Source: Puniceicoccaceae bacterium
GTDB taxonomy: Bacteria; Verrucomicrobiota; Verrucomicrobiia; Opitutales; Coraliomargaritaceae
Length of the DNA: 37,159 bases
Assembly: GCA_003566795.1 (NCBI GenBank)
Contig: PXBU01000321.1
Location: forward strand, 1 to 37,159
Direction of reading: 5' to 3'
Position numbers and translations under genes: made by a program
The notes under the pieces: model-generated
Database searches by the model: none
Seen by the model: only the letters and a program-made list of their open reading frames with translations
What the model was told of the DNA's origin: nothing
Part shown: in pieces, positions 1 through 8,285 of the stretch
Layout: the number at the start of each line of letters is the position of its first letter
How positions within the stretch are numbered: the first letter of the stretch is position 1

Positions 1-1230
1 CATAATCAGCAACGCCTCGCCCGCGACGCCTACCTGCTGCACAGCCTGCTGGCCTCGCGCAGCAGCGGACACATCGCGCTCTCCTTCAGCAAATACAATC
101 ACGACGGCGACCCCAACCGGCCCTCGCGCCTGTTACTACGTACCGAGCTCGCGGCACTCCCGGCGCGGATCCAGCAAGTCGCTCAGGCCAGCCCCAACAG
201 CCGACCTCGCCCCAGTCGCCAAACCGCCTGGCGCTGGCAGCTGCCCGAACCACTGCGACCGGTCGCCAGCATCAGCCCCACGCAATTTGAACCCTACCTC
301 GCCTGCCCCTTCCGTTACTGCCTGCAAAAAGTAATGGGCTACGAGACTGCGCCGCCGGCCGCGCATGAGATGGACGCTGCCGTATTTGGAAATCTGATAC
401 ACGTCACCCTGGAGAACTTCGGCAATGAAGCTATCCGGGAAGGGCGCCGCATGCTGGAATACAGCGAGCAGCACATCCGTCAGCGGGTGCAGCAGCTACT
501 GGAGGAGGAAGCACTGCGCCTGTTCGGTCCCCAGCCGATGCCAGCGGTGCAGGTGCAACTCGCGAACGCAGCCACGCGCTTTCACGCCTTTGCCCGCGTG
601 CAAGCTGAGTGCTTCCGCGATGGTTGGTTGATCCTCGAGGTGGAGCGCAAGCTCGCCGCCGAGGGAGCAGACGCCCTGCATATCGGCGAGCTCCGGCTCT
701 CGGGTGTGATCGACCGGATCGAGCAACACGCGGCGACCGGCGCGCTCCGCATCATGGACTACAAAACCTTTAGCACCAAGAAGACGCCAGCCAACACCCA
801 TCTCGGCCCGCTCTCGCACAACTGGTTGCCCGCCGCTCAAGTCGAGCTCTTTGTCGGCAAACGCCAGTCCCACAAGACCTGGAAGAATCTACAACTCCCA
901 CTCTACCGCAAAATCCTGGAGCATTGGTATCCGGCAGAGACGAAGGAAAACACACCGGAGACCGCCTACTTCGTGCTCCCCTCCGATCCCAACGAAACCG
1001 GCATCTACCCTTTTTCCGAACTGGATGAGACCCTGAACCCTGATGCCTACGAGGACGCCCTTAGCTGCGCCGAAGCGGTCGCACAGCATATCAAGCGCGG
1101 GGTTTTCTGGCCGCCCCAGCCATTTCGCGGCAGTTGGGACGATCCGTTCGCCCCACTCTTCGTCAACGGCACGGCCGAGGCCTCGATTCATCCTGACACG
1201 ATAAAAATCCTACAGGGAGGTGCTGAATGA
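1..1230 (+). CDS. PD-(D/E)XK nuclease family protein, AddB-like (C-terminal part; 5' end outside window)
   Basis: The frame is open from base 1 to a TGA at 1228-1230, so about 409 C-terminal residues of a longer protein are visible. A RecB/AddB-type nuclease fold is indicated by a SISPTQFEPYLACPF segment (about bases 274-318), then GVIDRIE with the first metal-binding Asp, then IMDYKTF with the D-x-K catalytic pair (about bases 751-771), and finally an LQLPLY motif (about 889-906). AddB-type proteins act with an AddA helicase-nuclease to resect double-strand breaks for RecA-dependent repair. The last four bases overlap the start of the AddA-like gene, so the two are translationally coupled. 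The cysteine cluster that usually ends an AddB iron-sulfur nuclease is not present near the C-terminus. The partner-type assignment is inferred from context because the N-terminal helicase-like part lies outside the window. Confidence 0.85.
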   Translation, partial: HNQQRLARDAYLLHSLLASRSSGHIALSFSKYNHDGDPNRPSRLLLRTELAALPARIQQVAQASPNSRPRPSRQTAWRWQLPEPLRPVASISPTQFEPYLACPFRYCLQKVMGYETAPPAAHEMDAAVFGNLIHVTLENFGNEAIREGRRMLEYSEQHIRQRVQQLLEEEALRLFGPQPMPAVQVQLANAATRFHAFARVQAECFRDGWLILEVERKLAAEGADALHIGELRLSGVIDRIEQHAATGALRIMDYKTFSTKKTPANTHLGPLSHNWLPAAQVELFVGKRQSHKTWKNLQLPLYRKILEHWYPAETKENTPETAYFVLPSDPNETGIYPFSELDETLNPDAYEDALSCAEAVAQHIKRGVFWPPQPFRGSWDDPFAPLFVNGTAEASIHPDTIKILQGGAE

Positions 1231-3812
1231 AGTCGCCGGCCTTCCAGTTCAACCACGAGATGTTGGTGGCTAACGCTGGCAGTGGTAAGACCTACGCCCT
1301 CACCACCCGCATTATCCGCCTGATATTGGCCGGGGTGTCGGCCAACAAGATTGCTGCGCTCACCTTCACCCGCAAATCAGCGGGTGAATTCCTCGACGAA
1401 CTGCTGCTGCGCCTGGCGGATGCCGCAAGCGATCCGAATAAACTCGGGAACCTGGCCAAGGATGTCGGCCAGGCCGAACTTAGCGAGGCTGATTGCTGCC
1501 AGCTGCTGCGCCACATAGTCGACCACTTTGGCGAGCTCGGCCTGGGGACGATTGACAGCTTTTTCGCCCGCATCGCCCGCCAGTTTCCGCTTGAGTCCGG
1601 GCTACCCGAGGATTTTGCGATTGCGGATAACGCCAGTCTCAGTAGCGCCCGCGAACGTGCCCTGGCCGTAGGCTTCGACCGCAGTGTCTCAGGGAGTGAG
1701 GGACTGGAGGCCATGATCGACCAGTGCCGCCAGATCACCCGGCGGCAGGGCGAGCGCAATGTCTTCGGCACCTTGCTCAAGCAAATCGAGACTCTGCATC
1801 AAAGCTATCTCGCCACACCGCCTGACTGCACCTGGGGCGATGCCCGCGCGATCTGGAGTGATGCGCCACCCCCCTTCCCGGACCGAACCGACCTGCGCAC
1901 GGCGGTGGACCAGTTTGGACAAGCCGTCAAACTGGCCAAGCCGGACATGACCGAAGAGGCGCTCGACAATCTTCACACCGGTCTGGACGCACTCCGCGCC
2001 CTCGATCCCGGACAGGTTTGGAGCAATGAGGTGCAGAAGTTTATCGAGCAAAAGCTGAGCAGCAGCCCGAAAAACAATCACATTCGCTTCGCTGCCAAGA
2101 AAGCGGATGGCTGGGTCGAGCTTACCCCGGAGGTTCAAGCGAGCCGTCAAACGCTGCTGCACTCGCTCTACTCCGAGGCGTTGCAACAAATTCTTGAACG
2201 CTCCCAGGGCCTGCATGCCTTCGTGCGGCAATACGAAACTGTCTATGCCGAGATCGTGCGCAACGCGGGTCTGATCAGCTTTGCCGATATCACGCAGCAG
2301 CTGGCCGAGCGCGCCGCCGATGCCGACACCTTCGACGCGCTGGACTGGCGCAGCCAGGTCGCCTACCGCATCGACCAGCGCTTTGATCATTGGTTGCTCG
2401 ACGAGTTTCAAGATACCAGCCGCCTGCAATGGACGATCCTGCGCGCCTTCATCGAAGAGGCCATCATGGACGATGCCGCCCAGCGCTCCTTCTTCTATGT
2501 GGGCGATACCAAGCAAGCTATTTACGGTTGGCGCGGTGGTGATGCCGAACTGTTCCGCGAGATTTTTGACTACTACGATTCGATCCGGGCGGCTGAGCCA
2601 TTGACTCGCTCCTGGCGCTCGACTCAGCCGGTGATTGAGATGGTCAACACCGTCTTTGGCAACATACCTGCCATCGCCGGCGAGCTAAAGCTCCCCGACG
2701 AGACAGTTGAAAAATGGCAACTTGGCTGGAATACCCACACCGTCGCCGCGCCGCTGCAACAACGTATTGGATACGCCAGCTGGCGCAGCGTTGAGCCAGA
2801 CCCGGAGAGCGATGAGTCGCCTCAACACAACGAAATCCTGAGCATCCTGCAAGAGGTCGACCCACTCGCACGGGGGATCGAGTGTGCCGTCCTGCTGCGT
2901 AAGAATAACGACGTGGCCGAGTTGGCCGCCTGCCTGCAGTCGCGCGGGATTGCTGTGGCGGTCGAGGGCAAGTCCAACCCCTGCACTGACAACCCGCTCG
3001 GCAGCGCCGTCCTTGCCGCACTGCGCACGGTGGCCCACCCGGCAGACAGCCTGGCTGCCGCCATCGCCCGTGGGCTCCCCTGCGCCAAGTGCTGGGGTCT
3101 TGAGGATTTGGATACATTCCGGGCGACGACGCTGCAATCATTGGCCGAATCCGGCTATGCCAGCACCCTGCAGAACTGGATCGAGCTGGCCCTGGGTGAA
3201 CCGGATGCCTCGCTGCATCCGCTTGGGACAGACGCCGAGCCAACGGGGCAGCCCGGGTTCTCCGCCCAATCCACCCATGAGGCTTTCTTACAAAATCGCG
3301 CGGAAGCCTTGCTCGGGGCTGCCGAGGCCTTTGACAGTAAGGCAGCCAGTGGCGAGGGCATCGATGCCTTTATCGCCTCAGTCGAGGCACTGGAATTGCA
3401 GGAGGCCGAGGCCGCCGCAGCGATCCGCATCATGACGGTCCATCAGGCCAAGGGCCTGGGCTTCGACATGGTCATCGTCAGCGGGCTGGATCAAGCCGGA
3501 CCCGGCGGCACCGCCGACGAGCTGGTGTTGGGCCCCGACAAAAAGGACCCGCGCTGGGGGCTGCTGATGCCGCGCAAGGACATCGCCGAGCAAGATCCTC
3601 TGCTGCGGCAACTGAACGAACAAGTTCAGGCCGAAGCCAAAACCAACGAACTTTGCAGCGCCTACGTGGCGCTCACGCGCGCCAAACGCGCTCTCTACGT
3701 CGTGAGTCAAGCCCTCGGCGAAAAAAGCCAGTCGACCCACTTCGGCAAACACCTACAGCTAACGCTGGAGGAGCACTGGAGTGCCGGCCAGCCCGACTGG
3801 TATTGCAGTTAA
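1227..3812 (+). CDS. UvrD/REP-family helicase, AddA/RecB-like, without nuclease domain
   Basis: An 861-residue superfamily 1 helicase. Motifs appear in order: Walker A VANAGSGKTYALTTRI near the N-terminus; Walker B WLLDEFQDTS; motif III FYVGDTKQAIYGWRGGDAELF; motif IV TRSWRST; motif V IMTVHQAKGLGFD; and motif VI AYVALTRAKRALYVV near residue 820. The start is supported by GGGAGG at 1215-1220, six bases before the ATG, and by the ATGA overlap with the upstream nuclease gene. Typical AddA/RecB proteins run to about 1200 residues because they carry their own C-terminal PD-(D/E)XK nuclease. This one ends shortly after motif VI, so the upstream protein appears to supply the only nuclease of the pair. 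The expected role is ATP-driven unwinding at DNA double-strand ends. The exact subfamily name is uncertain. Confidence 0.92.
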   Translation: MKSPAFQFNHEMLVANAGSGKTYALTTRIIRLILAGVSANKIAALTFTRKSAGEFLDELLLRLADAASDPNKLGNLAKDVGQAELSEADCCQLLRHIVDHFGELGLGTIDSFFARIARQFPLESGLPEDFAIADNASLSSARERALAVGFDRSVSGSEGLEAMIDQCRQITRRQGERNVFGTLLKQIETLHQSYLATPPDCTWGDARAIWSDAPPPFPDRTDLRTAVDQFGQAVKLAKPDMTEEALDNLHTGLDALRALDPGQVWSNEVQKFIEQKLSSSPKNNHIRFAAKKADGWVELTPEVQASRQTLLHSLYSEALQQILERSQGLHAFVRQYETVYAEIVRNAGLISFADITQQLAERAADADTFDALDWRSQVAYRIDQRFDHWLLDEFQDTSRLQWTILRAFIEEAIMDDAAQRSFFYVGDTKQAIYGWRGGDAELFREIFDYYDSIRAAEPLTRSWRSTQPVIEMVNTVFGNIPAIAGELKLPDETVEKWQLGWNTHTVAAPLQQRIGYASWRSVEPDPESDESPQHNEILSILQEVDPLARGIECAVLLRKNNDVAELAACLQSRGIAVAVEGKSNPCTDNPLGSAVLAALRTVAHPADSLAAAIARGLPCAKCWGLEDLDTFRATTLQSLAESGYASTLQNWIELALGEPDASLHPLGTDAEPTGQPGFSAQSTHEAFLQNRAEALLGAAEAFDSKAASGEGIDAFIASVEALELQEAEAAAAIRIMTVHQAKGLGFDMVIVSGLDQAGPGGTADELVLGPDKKDPRWGLLMPRKDIAEQDPLLRQLNEQVQAEAKTNELCSAYVALTRAKRALYVVSQALGEKSQSTHFGKHLQLTLEEHWSAGQPDWYCS

Positions 3813-3864
3813 AAAAATCACGTTTCGATTTGTCATCCGGCGAAAACTTCCCGAAAATAAAGCT

Positions 3865-4629
3865 ATGAAAAAATCCTACCTCCCCTCTCGTCGTCGAATG
3901 CTCCAAACCAGTCTCGCTGGTGCCGGCTTCCTTTTCTTTTCCACTCTTGGTCGGGCCATGCGTCCAGCCTCGACGCTGCCACCCAAACTTTCCTTCGGAA
4001 TAGCCAACTTAAAATACCCCTTCAAGTTGGATGACCTCCCCTACGCGCACGACGCCTTCGAGCCGGGTATCGATGCCAAGACGATGGAGATCCACCACAG
4101 CCGGCACCACAACGCCTATGTGAACAATCTCAACGCCGCACTGGAAAAGGAACCGAGCTGGCAATCCTATAGCCTCGGCGACCTGCTGGCCAAACTGGAT
4201 ACACTCCCCTCCTCTATCCGCACCACAGTGCGCAACAACGGCGGCGGCCACGCCAACCATGCCCTTTACTGGGAGACGATGCGGCCCGGCGGCTCCTCCC
4301 CCACTGGTGAACTGGCCAACGCCATCGAACGAAAATTCGGTGATCTGGGTGGACTCCGTGCGGAACTGAAGTCTGCCGCAGGCAGTCGCTTCGGCAGCGG
4401 CTGGTCCTGGCTGGTCTGCGATACCGATGGCATCCTCGCAGTGCGATCTACCGCGAATCAGGACAGCCCCTACATGGACGGGCAATTGCCGCTCTTTGGC
4501 ATCGATGTCTGGGAGCACGCCTACTATCTGAAATACCAAAACCGTCGCGGTGACTACGTCGATGCCTACCTCGACGTCGCCGATTGGGCCACCGTCTCTA
4601 AAAATTACGATAGCGTCTTCGCATCATAG
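3865..4629 (+). CDS. sodA: Mn-type superoxide dismutase with Tat signal peptide
   Basis: A 254-residue Fe/Mn superoxide dismutase converting superoxide to hydrogen peroxide and oxygen. The ligand regions are clear: MEIHHSRHHNAYVNN, NGGGHANHALYW, and DVWEHAYYLKYQNRR near the C-terminus. The ANQDSP stretch and the GGGHANH glycine resemble E. coli SodA, which points to manganese rather than iron. The N-terminus has an extra segment of about 45 residues, beginning with a twin-arginine-like signal (SRRRMLQ at residues 8-14) followed by a hydrophobic run. The enzyme is therefore probably exported folded, with metal bound, to the periplasm. The ATG at 3865 is preferred over an in-frame start at 3781 inside the upstream gene, because it places the Tat motif correctly. 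No strong Shine-Dalgarno sequence is visible. Confidence 0.93.
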   Translation: MKKSYLPSRRRMLQTSLAGAGFLFFSTLGRAMRPASTLPPKLSFGIANLKYPFKLDDLPYAHDAFEPGIDAKTMEIHHSRHHNAYVNNLNAALEKEPSWQSYSLGDLLAKLDTLPSSIRTTVRNNGGGHANHALYWETMRPGGSSPTGELANAIERKFGDLGGLRAELKSAAGSRFGSGWSWLVCDTDGILAVRSTANQDSPYMDGQLPLFGIDVWEHAYYLKYQNRRGDYVDAYLDVADWATVSKNYDSVFAS

Positions 4630-4665
4630 ACCAGTGCTTGCTCGAAAACCTTCCTGACAGCGAAA

Positions 4666-4689
4666 CTGGAACCTACTAAAAGGTTCCAG
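4666..4689. terminator. Hairpin between convergent sodA and fabV, possible bidirectional terminator
   Basis: A perfect 9-bp inverted repeat (CTGGAACCT / AGGTTCCAG) with a 6-nt loop lies in the 90-bp gap between two genes that converge. There is no long T-run on either side; only TTT follows on the minus strand. Termination activity is therefore inferred from position and stem strength. Confidence 0.5.
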
Positions 4690-4719
4690 CCACTTCAGGC
4701 TGACGACTATCAAGATGGC

Positions 4720-5898
4720 TTAAGAGGCACTAGGCAGCGGCAGGTCGACTTCGACATCTTCCTCGTAGTCCACACCCGGGAGGCCGAATCCAAAGAGCGC
4801 GAGAAAGTTTTGCTGGTAGCCGACATAATCAGCCTGCTGGTTGAGGGTTTCCGTACTAATTTCGGGCCAAATCTTTTCCACAGCTGCCTGAACCTCCGGG
4901 GCCATTTCCCAATCGTCCACCCGGATACGCCCCTCATCATCGAGTTGTAGGTCGGCTGCATAAAGTCGCTCGTTGAGCAGCCGCACCATTTGCTCGATGC
5001 AATCCTCATGGGTGCCCTTCTCCTTCATAATTTTGAAGAGGATGGAAATATAGAGCGGCACCACTGGAATCGCGGAACTGGCCTGCGTTACCACCGCCTT
5101 GTTCACGGCGACGTAAGCCTGACAGTCGTAGGTTGACGTGATCGCTTGGGCAGCACGTTCAACATCTTTCTTGGCCGCTCCGATTGTGCCGTTGGTATAG
5201 ACTGGCCAGGTGCACTCAGGGCCGATATACGAATAAGCCACGCTCTTCGCTCCGGGAGCGAGCACACCGGCCTCATTCAGGGCCTGCATCCATAGCTCCC
5301 AATCCTCACCGCCCATCACCTTGATCGTGTGGGCAACGTCATCTCCCTCAGCGGGCTCGATCATCACCTCGGCGACTTCGTTCTTGTCCGTATCGAGCGT
5401 GCGATTGGTAAAACTCTCGCCGATTGGCTTGAGGCAGGACTTATAAGTCTCACCAGTCTCCGGATCAGTCCGGCGCGGAGAGGCCAGACTATACACCACC
5501 AGATCCACCTGCCCGAGATCTTGCTTGATCGTTTCAATTGCCTGCGCTTTGACCTCATTCGAGAAAGCATCACCATTGATGCTTTTGGCATAAAGACCTG
5601 CCTCTGCGGCGACCTTTTCGAAGGCCACGGAATTGTACCACCCCGCGCTGGCCGGCTTGCCTTTAAGCGAAGGGCGCTCAAAAAACACGCCTAGCGTGGC
5701 CGCATCATACCCGAAGGCAGCGGCGATCCGGGTGGAAAGCCCGTAACCAGTGGAGGCACCGATCACCAAGACGTTTTTGGGGCCGCCGTCTTTGCGGGCC
5801 GCCTTGGCGACCTCCACTTCCTGGCGCACGCGGGCTTCACAGCCTTTGGGATGCGCCGTAACACAAACAAATCCACGGATCTTGGGCTTAACAATCAT
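4720..5898 (-). CDS. fabV: FabV-type enoyl-ACP (trans-2-enoyl-CoA) reductase
   Basis: A 392-residue protein matching the FabV/TER family in length and start (MIVKPKIRGFVCVTAHP). FabV reduces the enoyl-ACP double bond with NAD(P)H in the last step of each fatty-acid elongation cycle. Visible features are the Rossmann nucleotide-binding segment VLVIGASTGYGLSTRI (about residues 43-58), the family block AYSYIGPE, and the long-spaced catalytic pair Y234-x8-K243 followed by K244 (YTNGTIGAAKK). That spacing separates FabV from FabI. The gene converges with sodA and lies 74 bp downstream of the ugd stop on the same strand. It is probably transcribed with ugd or from its own promoter in that gap. FabV is known in other bacteria to be far less triclosan-sensitive than FabI. 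Confidence 0.96.
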   Translation of the reverse strand: MIVKPKIRGFVCVTAHPKGCEARVRQEVEVAKAARKDGGPKNVLVIGASTGYGLSTRIAAAFGYDAATLGVFFERPSLKGKPASAGWYNSVAFEKVAAEAGLYAKSINGDAFSNEVKAQAIETIKQDLGQVDLVVYSLASPRRTDPETGETYKSCLKPIGESFTNRTLDTDKNEVAEVMIEPAEGDDVAHTIKVMGGEDWELWMQALNEAGVLAPGAKSVAYSYIGPECTWPVYTNGTIGAAKKDVERAAQAITSTYDCQAYVAVNKAVVTQASSAIPVVPLYISILFKIMKEKGTHEDCIEQMVRLLNERLYAADLQLDDEGRIRVDDWEMAPEVQAAVEKIWPEISTETLNQQADYVGYQQNFLALFGFGLPGVDYEEDVEVDLPLPSAS

Positions 5899-5972
5899 AA
5901 TACGTATCAGGGCCTTTTAGTTAGGAAATGCCAGATAAAAATCAGAACTCGGCCGGTGGCAACCGGGAAAGT

Positions 5973-7331
5973 TCAGCCCTTGCCGATCCCGCTGGCTTCG
6001 AAGCCAATTTCACGCAATTGTTCAAGGTCGAGAATATTTCGGCCATCGAAAAGGAAGGCTGGCAACTCCATGCCTGCATAAATTCTTTGAAAGTCGAGCG
6101 TCTTAAACTCATCCCACTCGGTGAGGACCAGCACCGCATGGGCACCCTTCGTCGCCTCGTAAGCATCGGCGTGGACGGTGATCGCATCATCATCGTCCGC
6201 AAGTCCCAGATCCCGGCGCATGACCGCCTCAGAAACCTTCGGATCATAAATCGAGATATTCGCCTGCTCTTCCAACAGGTCACGGCAAATATAAATTGCG
6301 GCAGATTCCCGCGTGTCGTTGGTATCCTTTTTGAAGGCGAAGCCCAGCACCGCTATATTTTTATCCGAGACGGTGTTGAACAGAGTGGCCACAACCTTGC
6401 GGGCGAAGCGATGTTTCTGGTAATCATTCATCTCAATGACGCTATTCCAGTACGCCGCCACTTCCGGCAGGCCGAAGTGCTCACAAAGATAGACCAAATT
6501 AAGAATGTCTTTTTGAAAGCAGGAGCCGCCGAAACCGACGGACGACTTGAGGAACTTAGGCCCAATCCGGCTATCCGTGCCGATGGCGTGCGCGACCTCA
6601 TCGACATTGGCCTCGGTAGCCTCGCACAGCGCGGAGATTGCATTAATGGAAGAAATACGCTGCGCCAGAAAAGCATTAGCCGTCAACTTGGAGAGTTCCG
6701 AGGACCAGACATTCGTCGTCAGAATACGCTCCGGCGGCACCCATGCGGCATACACATCCACTAGTTTTTGGATAGCGGCCTTGCCCTCAGGCGTCTCATC
6801 ACCGCCAATCAGAACCCGGTCCGGGTTCTCCAGATCGGCGATCGCAGTGCCCTCCGCCAAGAACTCGGGATTCGACAGTATCTGAAAATTCCGGCCCTTG
6901 GCATTCGACTCCAAAATACGCTTAAGTGATTCTGCCGTGCGCACCGGGAGCGTGGATTTCTCCACCACGATCTTGTCCCCCTCACACACCTCGGCGATCT
7001 TGCGCGCGCACTTCTCGATGTAGCGCAGATCCGCCGCGCGCCCCGCACCCACGCCGTAGGTTTTCGTCGGCGTGTTAACTGAAATGAAAATCATATCTGC
7101 CTCCTGGACGGCCCGATCCACATCTCCGGAAAAGAAGAGGTTCTTTTGGCGCGCGCTTTGCACGATCGTATCCAGCCCCGGCTCGTAAATCGGCAGGCTG
7201 TCCGAATTCCAAGCGTCGATCCGCGCTTGATTCACGTCGACCACCGTGACGGTGTGTTCCGGACATTTGTGCGCGATCATCGCCATCGTCGGACCGCCGA
7301 CATAGCCAGCTCCTATGCAACAGATTTTCAT
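5973..7331 (-). CDS. ugd: UDP-glucose 6-dehydrogenase
   Basis: A 452-residue enzyme oxidising UDP-glucose to UDP-glucuronate with two NAD+. The N-terminal dinucleotide-binding motif is MKICCIGAGYVGGPTMA (residues 1-17). SVNTPTKTYG (about 84-93), VEKSTLPV (about 123-130), ELSKLTANAFLAQR with the catalytic Lys (about 212-225), and GFGGSCFQKD with catalytic Cys271 follow in order. The GAGRAADLRY block and the overall sequence resemble the animal/plant-type UGDH branch more than short bacterial Ugd proteins. The product would feed exopolysaccharide, capsule or LPS sugar synthesis, but no glycosyltransferases adjoin it. The 216-bp gap upstream, toward the HNH gene, shows no strong motif. Confidence 0.95.
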   Translation of the reverse strand: MKICCIGAGYVGGPTMAMIAHKCPEHTVTVVDVNQARIDAWNSDSLPIYEPGLDTIVQSARQKNLFFSGDVDRAVQEADMIFISVNTPTKTYGVGAGRAADLRYIEKCARKIAEVCEGDKIVVEKSTLPVRTAESLKRILESNAKGRNFQILSNPEFLAEGTAIADLENPDRVLIGGDETPEGKAAIQKLVDVYAAWVPPERILTTNVWSSELSKLTANAFLAQRISSINAISALCEATEANVDEVAHAIGTDSRIGPKFLKSSVGFGGSCFQKDILNLVYLCEHFGLPEVAAYWNSVIEMNDYQKHRFARKVVATLFNTVSDKNIAVLGFAFKKDTNDTRESAAIYICRDLLEEQANISIYDPKVSEAVMRRDLGLADDDDAITVHADAYEATKGAHAVLVLTEWDEFKTLDFQRIYAGMELPAFLFDGRNILDLEQLREIGFEASGIGKG

Positions 7332-7547
7332 TGGAGCGACACAACTAGAAGATCGCGCTCTGGCAAGCTAATCATTTTGGAAAGATGGTTTGAAACTGCG
7401 AAAATACGCGAAGCAGGCGAAATGAAACACTTAGGGGGTCTGCTCAGAATCGATTACGGGGGCTTTTCGAGCTCGCTTCGGCATCGTTACCACGCTGCCG
7501 CCACGCTCACGTAACTTCAATCGCGCTTCCCAAAGAAATGTCCGGGC

Positions 7548-8153
7548 TCAACCCGTTTGCTTGAGGTTGATGAAGTGGTCCCAATCCGCATCGTATTCCT
7601 GCCCGATCAGCGAACTGATGAAGGGTCGCCAGCGCGGACGCTCGGGCTTGCGGATGAGGTGCATGCTGGCTTGATGCGGCAAACGGTTGGCCTTGCGGGA
7701 ATTACACTTGATACAACTGGTCACAATGTTTTCCCATGAACTGCGCCCACCCCGGTCCCGGGGAATCACATGATCCAAATTCAACTGCGCCGCGTCGAAG
7801 CCGTTCCCACAATATTGGCAGCGGTAGTTGTCGCGCTCGAAGAGATTCTCACGGGTAAACTTGACTTCTTGCACTGGCAGTTGCGCATATGCGCGTAATA
7901 GCAGCACCTTGGGCACCCGGATCCGCAAGCGCACGGTTTGGATAAATGCCTCGTCATTCTCGGGCACCTCTTCTTCCGAAAAGGCCAACCAGCTGGCGGA
8001 ATCCATCATGCGGAAGCTGGAATCACCGGTGTAGATAACCTGCGCATGGTCCTGAAGTAACAGCGAAAAGGCCCGTTGAACGCCGACAATATTCACAGGC
8101 TGCCAGAGCCGATTTAAAACGAGAACCCGTAAACTGAGAGCATCACCACTCAT
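7548..8153 (-). CDS. HNH endonuclease family protein
   Basis: A 201-residue protein of a compact HNH family. The N-terminus LRVLVLNRLWQPVNI is typical of this group. A zinc-binding CQYC (residues 112-115) precedes the catalytic core LNLDHVIPRDRGG (Asp127-His128), then WENIVTSCIKCNSRK, which contains the HNH Asn (142) and the second CxxC (147-150). All zinc and catalytic positions appear intact, so a metal-dependent DNase is likely. The physiological role is not known; this family is chromosomally encoded and widespread rather than clearly part of a restriction or phage module. It is divergent from leuS, with about 130 bp between their starts that must hold both promoters. Confidence 0.9.
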   Translation of the reverse strand: MSGDALSLRVLVLNRLWQPVNIVGVQRAFSLLLQDHAQVIYTGDSSFRMMDSASWLAFSEEEVPENDEAFIQTVRLRIRVPKVLLLRAYAQLPVQEVKFTRENLFERDNYRCQYCGNGFDAAQLNLDHVIPRDRGGRSSWENIVTSCIKCNSRKANRLPHQASMHLIRKPERPRWRPFISSLIGQEYDADWDHFINLKQTG

Positions 8154-8285
8154 CTCGGCCCTTATGGGGTAAGAGCTTTGAACTGCTTGTCAACTCCTGT
8201 CGAAATGGAAATCGACATGAGCGCCTTTTTCCACGGGAACATTGACGGCTAGCACTTGAGCCGTCTTAATCCAGCGTTTTTCAAA

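Noticed and set aside
1689..2516. A 275-codon open frame antisense to the AddA-like helicase
   Set aside because: It mirrors coding sequence with clear helicase motifs on the other strand and has no recognisable domain.
7332..7547. Search for an RNA gene or riboswitch in the gap upstream of ugd
   Set aside because: No cloverleaf, conserved riboswitch core or strong hairpin was seen.
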